Shown here one piece after another: positions 45,819 through 55,215 of a stretch of 64,000 nt of DNA. The notes beneath the pieces were generated by a model, which ran no database searches, was not told the DNA's origin, and saw only the letters and a list, made by a program, of their open reading frames with translations. Numbering within the stretch: position 1 is the first letter of the stretch; each line of letters starts with the position of its first letter. This DNA is from Streptomyces sp. NBC_00582 (GTDB lineage: Bacteria; Actinomycetota; Actinomycetes; Streptomycetales; Streptomycetaceae), in NCBI RefSeq assembly GCF_036345155.1, contig NZ_CP107772.1, positions 7,440,001-7,504,000 on the forward strand, given 5' to 3'. The translations under genes and the position numbers were made by a program.

Positions 45819-47870
45819 GTGGCGAATGCGGAGCACAGCGGGCGACCGGCGGAGGCCTTCGGGTCGACCGCGGTCGGCACGACGAGGGCGGCACGACTGC
45901 GCGCGGCCCGTCTCGGCCTCTGGCTGCTCGCGGCGGTCCTCGCCGTACGCCAGGTGGCCGTGGTCCTCGGCACCCCGCGCGGGGAACGGCTGACGGACCT
46001 GGAGACCTGGGTGGGACCGGACGGCGTGCTGCACGTCAACGGATCGCTCTACGACTCCACGCGCTTCACCGGCACCCCGTTCGGCGGACTCGTCCTCAAG
46101 CCCCTCACCCGGGCGGCGGAACAGGCCCTCGGCTGGGGCTGGACGTTCGGCACCCTGCTCCTGGTCGTCGCCCTCGGCCTGGTGGTCGCGCGCGCCCTGC
46201 CCCAGCCGGTGAGCAGACGGACGTCCCTGCTCGCCGCACCCGTCGCGATCAGCCTGCTCATGCTGTCGCTGCCGGTGCGCAACACCCTCTGGCTCGGCCA
46301 GACCAGCATCATCCCGGTGCTGCTGGTGCTGCTCGGCTGTTTCGTCGTCCGGGGCCAGAAGGCGGGCGGCGCGCTGATCGGCCTGGCCGCCGCCCTGCAG
46401 CCCACGGTCCTGCTCTTCGCCGCGCTGCTGTGGTTCACCGGCCGCCGCCGTGCCGCCGCCGCGACCGGCGCGACGTTCGCCGGAGTCACCGCGCTCGCCT
46501 GGGCGGCGATGCCGCACGACTCGTACACCTACTGGGTGCACCACATGGCGGGGGTCGGCCTCGGAGGCAAGGCGGACGCCCTCGCCAACCAGTCCCTGCA
46601 CGGCGCCCTGCTGCGCCTCGGGCTCACCGGCCCGCTGGAGATCGGCCTGTTCCTGGCGGTCGGCGCGGCCGTCGCCGTCCTCGGTGTGCGCCGGGCGGTC
46701 CGCTACGCCCGGGACGGCCAGCTCCTCCTCGCCGTGGCCCTCACCGGCTGCGCGGCGATCGCGGTCTCCCCGACGACCTGGCAGCACCAGCTCCTGTGGG
46801 TCCTGCTGGCGGTGGTCGGCCGGGTCGGCAGACGCGCCTCGGACCGTTACGTCTGGCCGGTCGCCGTCGTCCTCGTCATGACCCTCCCGGCGAAGATGAT
46901 GCTGCCGAACATGCCGGCGCTGTACCCGCTGCGGGACAACGCCGTCCTGCTGGCGGCCATCGCCGCGGCGACGGTCGTCCCGTTCCTCCCGCGCACCTCC
47001 CCCCACTACCACGCCCCGATCCCCACGGAGTACGCGGAGCCGGTCCCCGCCCGCCTGCGCCACGTCCCCCTGCTGCCGTTCCTGCGACGCGTCCTGACCC
47101 GCCCGAACCTCCTCCTGGAACTGCTCCTCATCCGCGTCACCTACGCGGCGTACCAGCAGGTCCGCCTCGCCGCGACGGGAGGCTCGAACTCGGCCGGCCG
47201 CGTCCGCGCGGAGGCCCACGGCCAGGAGATCCTCGACCTCGAACGCTTCCTGCACATCGACATCGAGCACACGGTCAACCACTGGGTCGTCGGCGTCGAA
47301 TGGCTCCGCGACTTCTTCGACTTCTACTACGAGTCGTTCCACTTCGTGGTCCCGCTGACGGTCCTCGCGGTCCTGTACTGGCGCCGCCCGGTCGACTACC
47401 GCTGGGCCCGCTCCTCCCTGGGCTTCGCGACCCTCCTCGCGCTGGTCGGCTTCTGGCTCTACCCCCTGGCCCCGCCCCGCCTGATGCCGGCCCTCAACAT
47501 CATCGACACGGTCCACGGCGTCCAGGACTTCTCCAAGCCCGACTACGGCACCCTCACCGCCCTGACCAACCAGTACGCGGCGATGCCGTCCCTCCACTTC
47601 GGCTGGTCCCTGTGGTGCGGCCTGGTCATCGCGATCGTCGCCCCGCGGTGGTGGATGAAGGCCCTCGGACTCCTCCACCCCTTCTTCACGGTCTCCGCGA
47701 TCGTCGCGACGGGCAATCACTGGGTCCTGGACGCGGCGGGCGGCGCGGTCGTCGTCCTGGCGGGCTTCGGCCTCTCGTACGCCCTGATGGGCCCCCGCGC
47801 CCGCTCGGTGAAACTCCCGGAACGCACGGACCCGGTCCCGGCGACGAAGGAGCCGACCCCGAGCGGCTGA
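45819..47870 (+). CDS. Fusion of GT87-type mannosyltransferase and PAP2-family (Aur1/Ipt1-like) domain
   Basis: A 683-residue polytopic membrane protein. Residues about 20-400 are a GT87/DUF2029 glycosyltransferase-like unit (TSLLAAPVAISLLMLSLPVRNTLWLGQTSIIPVLLVLLG; AALQPTVLLFAALLWF; TTWQHQLLWVLL), which uses polyprenyl-phosphate mannose in other actinobacteria. Residues about 440-683 are a PAP2 domain of the inositolphosphotransferase type: the phosphatase motifs are AAMPSLHFGWSLWCG and VATGNHWVLDAAGG. Both active sites face the outside. The fusion suggests a two-step enzyme of a glycolipid or polyprenyl-linked glycan. GTG 45819 follows GGGAGG. Confidence 0.85.
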   Translation: MANAEHSGRPAEAFGSTAVGTTRAARLRAARLGLWLLAAVLAVRQVAVVLGTPRGERLTDLETWVGPDGVLHVNGSLYDSTRFTGTPFGGLVLKPLTRAAEQALGWGWTFGTLLLVVALGLVVARALPQPVSRRTSLLAAPVAISLLMLSLPVRNTLWLGQTSIIPVLLVLLGCFVVRGQKAGGALIGLAAALQPTVLLFAALLWFTGRRRAAAATGATFAGVTALAWAAMPHDSYTYWVHHMAGVGLGGKADALANQSLHGALLRLGLTGPLEIGLFLAVGAAVAVLGVRRAVRYARDGQLLLAVALTGCAAIAVSPTTWQHQLLWVLLAVVGRVGRRASDRYVWPVAVVLVMTLPAKMMLPNMPALYPLRDNAVLLAAIAAATVVPFLPRTSPHYHAPIPTEYAEPVPARLRHVPLLPFLRRVLTRPNLLLELLLIRVTYAAYQQVRLAATGGSNSAGRVRAEAHGQEILDLERFLHIDIEHTVNHWVVGVEWLRDFFDFYYESFHFVVPLTVLAVLYWRRPVDYRWARSSLGFATLLALVGFWLYPLAPPRLMPALNIIDTVHGVQDFSKPDYGTLTALTNQYAAMPSLHFGWSLWCGLVIAIVAPRWWMKALGLLHPFFTVSAIVATGNHWVLDAAGGAVVVLAGFGLSYALMGPRARSVKLPERTDPVPATKEPTPSG

Positions 47871-47887
47871 GACCGAACCGTCGGCAC

Positions 47888-47913
47888 CCGGCCCGCTCCC
47901 CGGAGCGGGCCGG
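47888..47913 (+). terminator. Hairpin terminator of the GT87-PAP2 gene
   Basis: CCGGCCCGCTC-CCCG-GAGCGGGCCGG is a perfect 11-bp stem with a 4-nt loop, 17 bp past the stop. Confidence 0.8.
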
Positions 47914-47960
47914 TGGGGCATGCTGCAGAGGGGAGTGGGACGACCGAGGGGGACGGCCGC

Positions 47961-48331
47961 ATGACATCGACGCGACGCATCGCCTCTGCATGGCCCCTGC
48001 TCCTCGCGCTCGCCGCGCTCACCGGCACCGGCTGCACCCGCTTCCCCCCTCCGACCCGATCCCCCCGTCCCTGGGCATCCGCCCGGAAGGCGACTCTCTT
48101 GGCACTCTCTGGACGGGAGAGGGCTTCGCCCACCACGCCGCCCACCCGGCCGCGTCCTTTGTCCCGCCCCACATCGGCGTGGCCCACGAGGACCCGACGG
48201 GCGACGGCCGCGACGGCGTCTTCACGGTCCGGACGATCGAGCAGGCGACGTTGGGGCCGGGCGAATACTGGGCGGGCGACGGCCCCATGACGACGGATCA
48301 GATCGACGATCAGCTCGATTGCGGGGAGTGA
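47961..48331 (+). pseudogene. Frameshifted lipoprotein gene
   Basis: ATG 47961, preceded by GAGGGGGA, opens a lipoprotein signal (MTSTRRIASAWPLLLALAALTGTGC) with lipobox TGTGC. After CTRF, at a run of six C's near 48047, the frame shifts: the continuation that looks like real protein (DPIPPSLGIRPEGDSLGTLW, GFAHHAAHPAASFVPPHIG, VFTVRTIEQATLGPGEYW, TTDQIDDQLDCGE) is in the other frame and ends at 48331. One missing base in the C run would explain it. The barstar homologue starts at once after. It may be a sequencing error or a true mutation. Confidence 0.7.
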
Positions 48332-48332
48332 C

Positions 48333-48623
48333 GTGAAGGTCTTCATCGACGGCGCGAGCATTCGGTCCGAGGGTGACCTTCACCGATTCCTGTCGCACGC
48401 CCTGGATTTCGGCCCCTACTACGGGGCCAATCCGAGCGCCCTCTGGGATCGGTTGTCGACGGATGTGGAGCGGCCGGTCGACATCGTGTGGAAGAACTCG
48501 TCGGCGAGCAGAGCGGCCCTCGGTGAGGAGACGTTCGAGAGGATTCGCGCCCTCCTGCTGCGAGTTCAGGCGCAGGACGACTCGTACGGCTTCGGCGATC
48601 GTTTCTCGGTGACGTTCGCGTAG
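48333..48623 (+). CDS. Barstar-like RNase inhibitor homologue
   Basis: A 96-residue protein matching the barstar fold: KVFIDGASIRSEGDLHRFLSHALDFGPYYGANPSALWDRLSTDVERPVDIVWKNSS, with the acidic helix region around DLHRFLSHALDFG and GANPSALWDRL that contacts barnase in the family. Its last part is an LLLRVQAQDD helix and a strand. GTG 48333 comes 1 nt after the stop of the frameshifted lipoprotein gene, so the two are an operon. No barnase-type RNase is seen nearby. Confidence 0.82.
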   Translation: MKVFIDGASIRSEGDLHRFLSHALDFGPYYGANPSALWDRLSTDVERPVDIVWKNSSASRAALGEETFERIRALLLRVQAQDDSYGFGDRFSVTFA

Positions 48624-48715
48624 AAAGGTGTTCGTCGCCCCCGGCGGCTTCAAGGACCCGGCGGGCCCGGTCGTCGTGATCGAGCCCGCCGTGTTCTCGG
48701 CCCTTCTCGCCCGGA

Positions 48716-49928
<1,213 letters not shown>

Positions 49929-50012
49929 TTCCGAGCAGTCTGCGGACGTGATGTGCGTCACCGCAAGGGTCTTGCAGCCTTCAGTGGTCTGAACTACCGT
50001 CGCGGCAATCTA

Positions 50013-50033
50013 TTTCTGATGAACCGTCAGAAA
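50013..50033. promoter_or_regulatory. Inverted repeat upstream of the P450 gene, shared with the aldehyde dehydrogenase gene
   Basis: TTTCTGA-N7-TCAGAAA is a perfect 7-bp inverted repeat 25 nt before the P450 start. Its right part CTGATGAACCGTCAGAAA (50016-50033) matches CTGAAACACCGTCAGAAA at 62236-62253 at the same distance (23 nt) from the aldehyde dehydrogenase start. Confidence 0.55.
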
Positions 50034-50058
50034 AGCTGCCCTCTGGCTGGAGCTGCCG

Positions 50059-51294
50059 ATGCCCTGTCCAGCGCTTCCCGACGGGTTCGACTTCACCGAC
50101 CCCGACCTGCTGCATCACCGTGTGCCCCTGCCGGAGTTCGCCGAGCTGCGGCGCGCGGAACCGGTCCGCTGGATCCCGCAGTCGGGCAATGCCGCCGGCT
50201 TCCAGGACGAGGGGTACTGGGCCGTCACCCGGCACGCGGACGTGAAGTACGTGTCCACGCACCCCGAGATCTTCTCCTCCTATCTCAACACCGCGATCAT
50301 CCGCTTCAACGAGCACATCTCGCGGGATTCCATCGACGCCCAGCGGTTCATCATGCTCAACATGGATCCGCCGGAGCACACGCGGGTACGGCAGATCGTG
50401 CAACGCGGGTTCACCCCCCGTGCCATCCGGGGGCTGGAGGAGCGGCTGCGGCAGCGGGCCCGGGACATCGCCGCCGGGGCCGGCGCGCACGACGGCCCCT
50501 TCGACTTCGTCACCTCCGTCGCCTGTGAGCTGCCCCTGCAGGCCATCGCCGAGCTGATCGGCATCCCCCAGGACGACCGGGCCAAGATCTTCGAGTGGTC
50601 CAACAAGATGATCGCGTACGACGATCCCGAGTACGCCATCACCGCCGAGGTGGGCCAGCAGTCCGCCGCCGAGCTGATCTCGTACGCCATGAACATGGCC
50701 GCCGAGCGCAAGCGGTGCCCCGCCCATGACATCGTGTCGACGCTCGTGGCCGCCGAGGACGAGGGGAATCTGAACTCCGACGAGTTCGGGTTCTTCGTGC
50801 TCATGCTGGCGGTCGCGGGGAACGAGACCACGCGCAACGCCATCACGCACGGGATGCACGCCTTCCTCACCCATCCCGAGCAGTGGGAGCTCTTCAAGGA
50901 GCGCCGGCCGGGGACCGCCGCCGAGGAGATCGTGCGGTGGGCCACGCCCGTCGTCTCCTTCCAGCGGACCGCCACCCAGGACACCGAGCTCGGCGGCAAG
51001 CAGATCAGGAAGGGCGACCGGGTCGGGATCTTCTACGCCTCCGCCAACCACGATCCCGAGGTGTTCGACCGGCCCGACACGTTCGATGTGCTGAGGGATC
51101 CCAATCCCCATCTGGGGTTCGGGGGCGGGGGGCCGCACTTCTGTCTCGGCAAGTCGCTCGCCGTGCTGGAGATCGAGCTGATCTTCAACGCCGTGGCCGA
51201 CGCCCTGCCGGGGCTCAGGCTCGTCGAGGATCCGCGCCGGCTGCGGTCGGCCTGGATCAACGGGGTGAAGGAGCTGCGCGTCAGCGCCGGGTGA
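50059..51294 (+). CDS. Cytochrome P450, CYP125-like steroid C26-monooxygenase
   Basis: A 411-residue cytosolic P450. The heme Cys is C362 in FGGGGPHFCLGKSLA, the I-helix oxygen motif is AGNETTRN (N255-T258 region), and ExxR is in the EEIVRWATP block. Long stretches match what I know of mycobacterial CYP125: PLPEFAELRRAEPVRW, FIMLNMDPPEHTRVRQIVQRGFTPRA, FVTSVACELPLQAIAELIGIPQDDR, FGFFVLMLAVAGNETTRNAITHGM. CYP125 hydroxylates C26 of cholesterol-type side chains. It needs an external ferredoxin, and a candidate lies 12.4 kb away next to an aldehyde dehydrogenase. Confidence 0.9.
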   Translation: MPCPALPDGFDFTDPDLLHHRVPLPEFAELRRAEPVRWIPQSGNAAGFQDEGYWAVTRHADVKYVSTHPEIFSSYLNTAIIRFNEHISRDSIDAQRFIMLNMDPPEHTRVRQIVQRGFTPRAIRGLEERLRQRARDIAAGAGAHDGPFDFVTSVACELPLQAIAELIGIPQDDRAKIFEWSNKMIAYDDPEYAITAEVGQQSAAELISYAMNMAAERKRCPAHDIVSTLVAAEDEGNLNSDEFGFFVLMLAVAGNETTRNAITHGMHAFLTHPEQWELFKERRPGTAAEEIVRWATPVVSFQRTATQDTELGGKQIRKGDRVGIFYASANHDPEVFDRPDTFDVLRDPNPHLGFGGGGPHFCLGKSLAVLEIELIFNAVADALPGLRLVEDPRRLRSAWINGVKELRVSAG

Positions 51295-52156
51295 CCCGGT
51301 CCAGGAAGTCCGCGACGAGCGGTGCGATCTCCGGCAGGTGGGTTTCGAGCGCGAAGTGCCCGGTGTCGTACAGGCGCAGTTCGGCGTCGGGCAGGTCGCG
51401 CAGATAGGCGCGGGCCCCGGACTCGCGGAAGAACGGGTCGCCGACCCCCCAGGCGATCAGGGTGGGCGGGGTGTGCTTGCGCAGCCATGCCTGCCAGCGG
51501 TCGTACCGCTCGACGTTGGAGTGGTAGTCGAAGAGCAGGGCGCCCTGGGCCTCCTTGCGGCCCGGGAGGTCCAGGAAGTGCTGGTCGAGGGTCCAGCTCT
51601 CCGGGGCGATCAGCTCGGGGTCGCCGACGCCGGTCTCGTACTGGCCGCGGGTGGCGGCCAGAGTGAGCAGGTTCCCCACGGCGTCCTGGGCGCCGGGGGC
51701 GCCGGGGGTCAGGGCGATCAGGTCGCGGGCCGCGTCCGAGAGGCCCTCCTCGTAGGCGTTGCCGTTCTGCACGACCAGACCGGCGATCCAGTCCGGGTGG
51801 CGTTCGGCGATCCGGAAGCCGACCGGGGCGCCGAAGTCGAAGACGTACATCACGAACCGGTCGATGCCGAGGCGCCGCAGGAAGCCCTCGGTGATGTCGG
51901 CGAGCCGGTCGAAGGAGTACGTGAAGTCCTCGGGGGCCTCGGTGTGGCCGAAGCCGGGGTAGTCCGGGGCGATCAGACGGTAGCGCCCGCCGAGTACGTC
52001 GATCAGCCGGCGGAACTGGTGGGAGGCGGACGGGAAGCCGTGCAGCAGGAGCAGCGTGGGGGCGTCGGGGACGTCGGGGAGGGATTCCCGGTAGAAGACG
52101 CGGACCCCGTCGACGTCGAGGTGGCGGTGGAGGGTGCGGGCGGGAGAGGCGAGCAT
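51281..52156 (-). CDS. Alpha/beta hydrolase, haloalkane dehalogenase/epoxide hydrolase-like
   Basis: A 291-residue hydrolase. The oxyanion motif LLLLHGFPSASHQFR (about 34-49) and the nucleophile elbow MYVFDFGAPVGF with Asp107 are those of the dehalogenase and epoxide hydrolase groups. The lid region (QYETGVGDPELIAPESWTLDQHFLDLPGRKEAQGALLFDYHSNV) and the end ALRLYDTGHFALETHLPEI with the catalytic His are typical. ATG 52156 follows GGAAGGA by 6 nt. Its end overlaps the P450 gene by 14 bp on the other strand. Confidence 0.9.
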   Translation of the reverse strand: MLASPARTLHRHLDVDGVRVFYRESLPDVPDAPTLLLLHGFPSASHQFRRLIDVLGGRYRLIAPDYPGFGHTEAPEDFTYSFDRLADITEGFLRRLGIDRFVMYVFDFGAPVGFRIAERHPDWIAGLVVQNGNAYEEGLSDAARDLIALTPGAPGAQDAVGNLLTLAATRGQYETGVGDPELIAPESWTLDQHFLDLPGRKEAQGALLFDYHSNVERYDRWQAWLRKHTPPTLIAWGVGDPFFRESGARAYLRDLPDAELRLYDTGHFALETHLPEIAPLVADFLDRVTRR

Positions 52157-52182
52157 TGCTAATCCTTCCGTTGCCGTTTCAT

Positions 52183-52251
52183 GCATTAGGTGTGACAAGG
52201 GGACCGTACCGTCGGATCGACTAACGGGTCAACAGATCGATGTAGCATTAG
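52183..52251. promoter_or_regulatory. Divergent promoter region with direct repeats GCATTAG
   Basis: GCATTAG occurs at 52183-52189 and again at 52245-52251, the second overlapping a -10-like TAGCAT (52243-52248) 7 nt before the CGNR gene start. No Shine-Dalgarno is present before that ATG, so its transcript may be leaderless. The repeats could bind the CGNR-type regulator itself. Confidence 0.4.
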
Positions 52252-52255
52252 CGGT

Positions 52256-52813
52256 ATGAGTGATCTCGTGCCCCTCACCGGTGAGCCGCCGGCGCTGGAC
52301 CTGGTCAACACCCTCACCGCCGCGGGTGATCTGCTCGCGAGCCCGCGCGACCTGCTGGCCTGGTGGGAGCTGGAGGCCGGCCGGCTCCCGGAGGCGGTGC
52401 CGGCGGAGGCGGGCGCCGAGGACCTGACCGCCGTGCGGGCCGTACGGGAGCATCTGGCCCGGGCCCTGGACCACGTCCGGCGGGGGGAGCGACCCCCGTC
52501 CGCCGACCTGGAGGCGCTCAACCGGGCGCAACGAGCCGCGCCCGCGATCGACGAAGTGGTGTGGGAGGGGGAAGCGGTGGTCGTCGCGCGCCGCCGCGAC
52601 GGCTCACCGGGCGTGCGGCTGGCCGCCTGCCTCGCCGAGGACGCCGCGCGTCTGCTGGCCGATCCGGCCGTCACCGGGATCCGGACGTGCGAGGCCGACG
52701 ACTGCGTGATGCTCTTCCTGCCCACCCATCCGCGCCGCCGCTGGTGCTCGGCCGCCCGCTGCGGCAACCGGGCCCGGGTCGCCCGCCACTATCAGCGGCA
52801 CAAGGCCCGGTAG
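52256..52813 (+). CDS. CGNR zinc-finger transcription regulator (ABATE domain)
   Basis: A 185-residue protein. Residues 1-135 form the ABATE ligand-binding-type domain (GEPPALDLVNTLTAAGDLLASPRDLLAWW, then helices). The C-terminus is the CGNR zinc finger: RTCEADDCVMLFLPTHPRRRWCSAARCGNRARVARHYQRHKA, with four Cys and the DNA-binding basic helix. Such proteins commonly regulate a divergent gene, here the alpha/beta hydrolase. Confidence 0.92.
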   Translation: MSDLVPLTGEPPALDLVNTLTAAGDLLASPRDLLAWWELEAGRLPEAVPAEAGAEDLTAVRAVREHLARALDHVRRGERPPSADLEALNRAQRAAPAIDEVVWEGEAVVVARRRDGSPGVRLAACLAEDAARLLADPAVTGIRTCEADDCVMLFLPTHPRRRWCSAARCGNRARVARHYQRHKAR

Positions 52814-52834
52814 CAGCCCTTCCCGGGAAGGCGC

Positions 52835-53524
52835 TCACTCCTCACCGGACGCCACCAGCGCCAGCGTCCCCGAGGTCGCCGCCGCGACCAGCAGGGGGAG
52901 GGCGATGCCGTGGTGCAGGACCAGGATCCCGCCCACGACCGCTCCCGCGAACATGGTGGTCACGGCCGCCGCACGACGCAGCGAGTGGCGGCCCGCGCCG
53001 CCGCCCGCGGGGGAGTCGGAGGCCAGGCCGGTGAGGGTCATGGTCAGCACGGTGGTCGTGGTGAGGGCCGGTACGGCGAGTTTCTGCACGGTCGCGTTGC
53101 GCAGACCCATCGCGAAGGCGGTGAGCGCGATGACGAGATGGATCCGGATCCGGCCGTGCTCCGCGGTGACGAAGGCCACGGCCGAGGCGGCGGCCAGCAG
53201 GACGGCCTCGACGGCGAACGTCACCCGGGCCCAGGTGCGGCGGGAGCCGTCGCCGACCCGCCGGACGACCCGGCCGCCCGTCGCCGCGCCCGCGAGGAAG
53301 AAGGCCAGGGAGGTCGCGCAGTGGCGGGCGGAGAAGCCGGGGGCGCCCGCGGCGGCGAAGCCGAGGACCACGACGTTGCCCGTCATGTTGGCGGTGAAGA
53401 CACGGCCGAGACCGAGATAGCTGATCGCGTCGATCAGACCGCTGACCCCGGTCAGGGCGAGCAGGACGGGAGTCAGCCGTACGCCGCGTGCCTCGCGGTC
53501 CGTCGCGGAGGGCTCGTTGGTCAT
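52835..53524 (-). CDS. DUF1275 (YoaK-like) membrane protein
   Basis: A 229-residue membrane protein with about six helices. The family signatures are LLALTGVSGLIDAISYLGLGRVFTANMTGNVVVLGFA at the start and AFAMGLRNATVQKLAVPALTTTTVLTMTLTGLASD in the second half. These are thought to be transporters, but no substrate is known. Its stop lies 22 bp from the convergent CGNR gene. Confidence 0.92.
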   Translation of the reverse strand: MTNEPSATDREARGVRLTPVLLALTGVSGLIDAISYLGLGRVFTANMTGNVVVLGFAAAGAPGFSARHCATSLAFFLAGAATGGRVVRRVGDGSRRTWARVTFAVEAVLLAAASAVAFVTAEHGRIRIHLVIALTAFAMGLRNATVQKLAVPALTTTTVLTMTLTGLASDSPAGGGAGRHSLRRAAAVTTMFAGAVVGGILVLHHGIALPLLVAAATSGTLALVASGEE

Positions 53525-53560
53525 CGGCTCAGTGGACCACGCCGGTGTGGAGAAACGGCG

Positions 53561-53596
53561 AAGGCGGCGGCCCCCGGGACCGGGGACCGCCGCCTT
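53561..53596 (-). terminator. Hairpin terminator of the transglycosylase gene
   Basis: AAGGCGGCGG and CCGCCGCCTT are perfect arms, with an inner CCCCGG/CCGGGG stem, 24 bp beyond the stop codon. Confidence 0.82.
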
Positions 53597-53620
53597 GTGC
53601 GTTCATGCCGTGGGCGTGGC

Positions 53621-54037
53621 TCAGTACCAGCCGTTCGCCTGCCAGAAGTTCCAGGCGGCGGCCGGGCTGCCGTAACGGGAGTTCATGTAGTCCAGACCCC
53701 ACTTGATCTGGGTGGCGGCGTTGGTCTTCCAGTCGGAACCGGCCGAGGCCATCTTCGAGCCCGGGAGGGCCTGGACGAGGCCGTAGGCGCCGGAGGAGGC
53801 GTTGGTGGCGCTGACGTTCCAGTTGCTCTCGTGCTTCACGATGTTGGCGAAGGCGTTGTACTGGCCGGCGTCCGGGATCATCTTGTGCGCGATCGACTGG
53901 GCCTGGGAGGCGCTGGTCACGGTGGCCGCGTGGGCCGGGGCCGCGGTCATCGCGATGCCCGCGGTGGCGGCCGCCAGGGCGACGGTGGTGAGGGCCTTCT
54001 TCGGGCTGGCGATGCGGCGGATGACGGAGACGGACAC
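53621..54037 (-). CDS. Secreted SLT-type lytic transglycosylase
   Basis: A 138-residue exported protein. The signal peptide is KALTTVALAAATAGIAMTAAPAHAA. The mature part is a compact SLT domain: IAHKMIPDAGQYNAFANIVKHESNWNVSATNASSGAYGLVQALPGSKMASAG, with the catalytic Glu in KHESNW and the GAYGLVQ motif, then NAATQIKWGLDYMNSRYGSPAAAWNFWQANGWY. It cleaves peptidoglycan glycan strands without a binding module. GTG 54037 follows AAAAAGG by 6 nt. A long structured leader precedes it. Confidence 0.9.
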   Translation of the reverse strand: MSVSVIRRIASPKKALTTVALAAATAGIAMTAAPAHAATVTSASQAQSIAHKMIPDAGQYNAFANIVKHESNWNVSATNASSGAYGLVQALPGSKMASAGSDWKTNAATQIKWGLDYMNSRYGSPAAAWNFWQANGWY

Positions 54038-54345
54038 GGAGAACCTTTTTCTTCGGGGACAGTGGCGTCGCCCGCATGCCGGAGTCACGCGGTGCGTGGC
54101 CGCTCCGCGTGAGGTGCGGTAGGTGGCTGCATGCGTCGGCGCCGAGGCCCGTGGGCTTGTCGGCGCCGTGCGACGTCATCCAGAGAAGCAGGATCGGAAG
54201 CCGTCCGCAAAGACCCCTTTTGCTAGTTGTGGCCGTACTTGGGGGGAACGCCGTTTGTGTGACCTGGCTCGCAAAGTCCAGGTCAGGGGCCCTGATGACA
54301 TGGGCATGGCGCCCGATATATACCACTAGAGTGGTTAGTAGGTGA
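54038..54345 (-). promoter_or_regulatory. Structured leader and promoter region of the transglycosylase gene
   Basis: The leader holds an inverted repeat of CGGCGCCG (54137-54144 and 54161-54168) with an inner GCCC/GGGC stem. Further upstream is a perfect 14-bp palindrome ACCACT-AG-AGTGGT (54322-54335) next to an AT-rich TATATA, a probable promoter and operator. It does not match the riboswitch classes I know. Confidence 0.4.
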
Positions 54346-54408
54346 TGTGAGTCATGTGGGGTGGTTCACCGTTCAAGCGCGATCGGGTGACAGCCGGCGT
54401 ACGAGGGC

Positions 54409-55215
54409 TCACGGAGCGGGCGCGTCGAATGTGACCGGCGCCTCGAAGGCGGCCCGCCGCGTGGCCCGGCGCAGGGCGCGCAGGATCGCCGGGCCCACGG
54501 TCAGCGTCAGGACGACGGTCACGACCGCCCGCCCCAGGTCCCAGCCCAGCGAGGTCGCCACGCAGTACGCGACGAAACGCGCCACGTTGGCCGGGACCGC
54601 CGCGTCCGGGTCGAAGGCGACCCCCGACGCCAGCGTGCCCATGAAGGGCCAGCCCGCCAGATTCATCGCCGTGCCGTAGGCGAAGGCGCCGAGGAAGCCG
54701 TACAGCGCGAGCAGCGCCCGTTCCGCACGGCCCCGCAGACCCGCCCGGCCCGGGAGCAGGCCCGCGCCCATCGTGAACCAGCCCATCGCCAGCATCTGGA
54801 ACGGCAACCACGGACCCACCCCGCCCGTGAGCAGCGCGGACGCGAACATCGTCACCGAGCCGAGGACGAAACCGAAGCCCGGGCCGAGGACCCGGCCGCT
54901 CAGCACCATCAGGAAGAACATCGGCTCGACACCGGCCGTGCCCGCCCCGATCGGACGCAGGGCGGCCCCCGTGGCGGCGAGCACGCCCAGCATCGCGACC
55001 GCCTTCGCGCCGAGCCCGGACTCCGAGATCGTCGCCGCCACCACCGCCACCAGCAGCACCAGCAGCCCCGCGAAGAGCCAGGGGGCGTCCTGCGCGTGCG
55101 CGTTCACCGCGGAGGCCGGAGGGGCGAGGAACGGCCAGGTGAAGGCGGTCACGCCGACCGCGCCGACCAGCAGCAGCGACAGAAGGGAGCGCGGCCCCAG
55201 CGGGACGGCTTTCAC
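54409..55215 (-). CDS. ECF transporter S component, probably for cobalamin or another corrinoid
   Basis: A 268-residue membrane protein with about seven helices, larger than most S components. The pattern GVEPMFFLMVLSGRVLGPGFGFVLGSVTMFASALLTGGVGPWLPFQMLAMGWFTMGAGLLPG is typical of ECF S components, with Gly/Ala-rich helices facing the T subunit. GTG 55215 overlaps the upstream ATPase stop (GTGA) and has GGAGG upstream. It is the last gene of a five-gene unit behind a cobalamin riboswitch, from which the substrate is inferred. It lacks the CbiM N-terminal His motif, which argues against cobalt. Confidence 0.82.
   Translation of the reverse strand: MKAVPLGPRSLLSLLLVGAVGVTAFTWPFLAPPASAVNAHAQDAPWLFAGLLVLLVAVVAATISESGLGAKAVAMLGVLAATGAALRPIGAGTAGVEPMFFLMVLSGRVLGPGFGFVLGSVTMFASALLTGGVGPWLPFQMLAMGWFTMGAGLLPGRAGLRGRAERALLALYGFLGAFAYGTAMNLAGWPFMGTLASGVAFDPDAAVPANVARFVAYCVATSLGWDLGRAVVTVVLTLTVGPAILRALRRATRRAAFEAPVTFDAPAP

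Noticed and set aside
45699-47921. 740-codon open frame antisense to the GT87-PAP2 gene
   Set aside because: Low-complexity Arg/Asp/Gly/Glu sequence with no recognisable domain, fully overlapped by a well-supported membrane protein gene.
54038-54345. c-di-AMP (ydaO-type) riboswitch upstream of the transglycosylase gene
   Set aside because: The conserved ydaO sequence blocks are absent; only generic hairpins are present.
54409-55215. CbiM-type cobalt transporter component
   Set aside because: The N-terminal Met-His motif of CbiM and a CbiN partner are missing, and the operon has surface-binding proteins instead; corrinoid uptake fits better.
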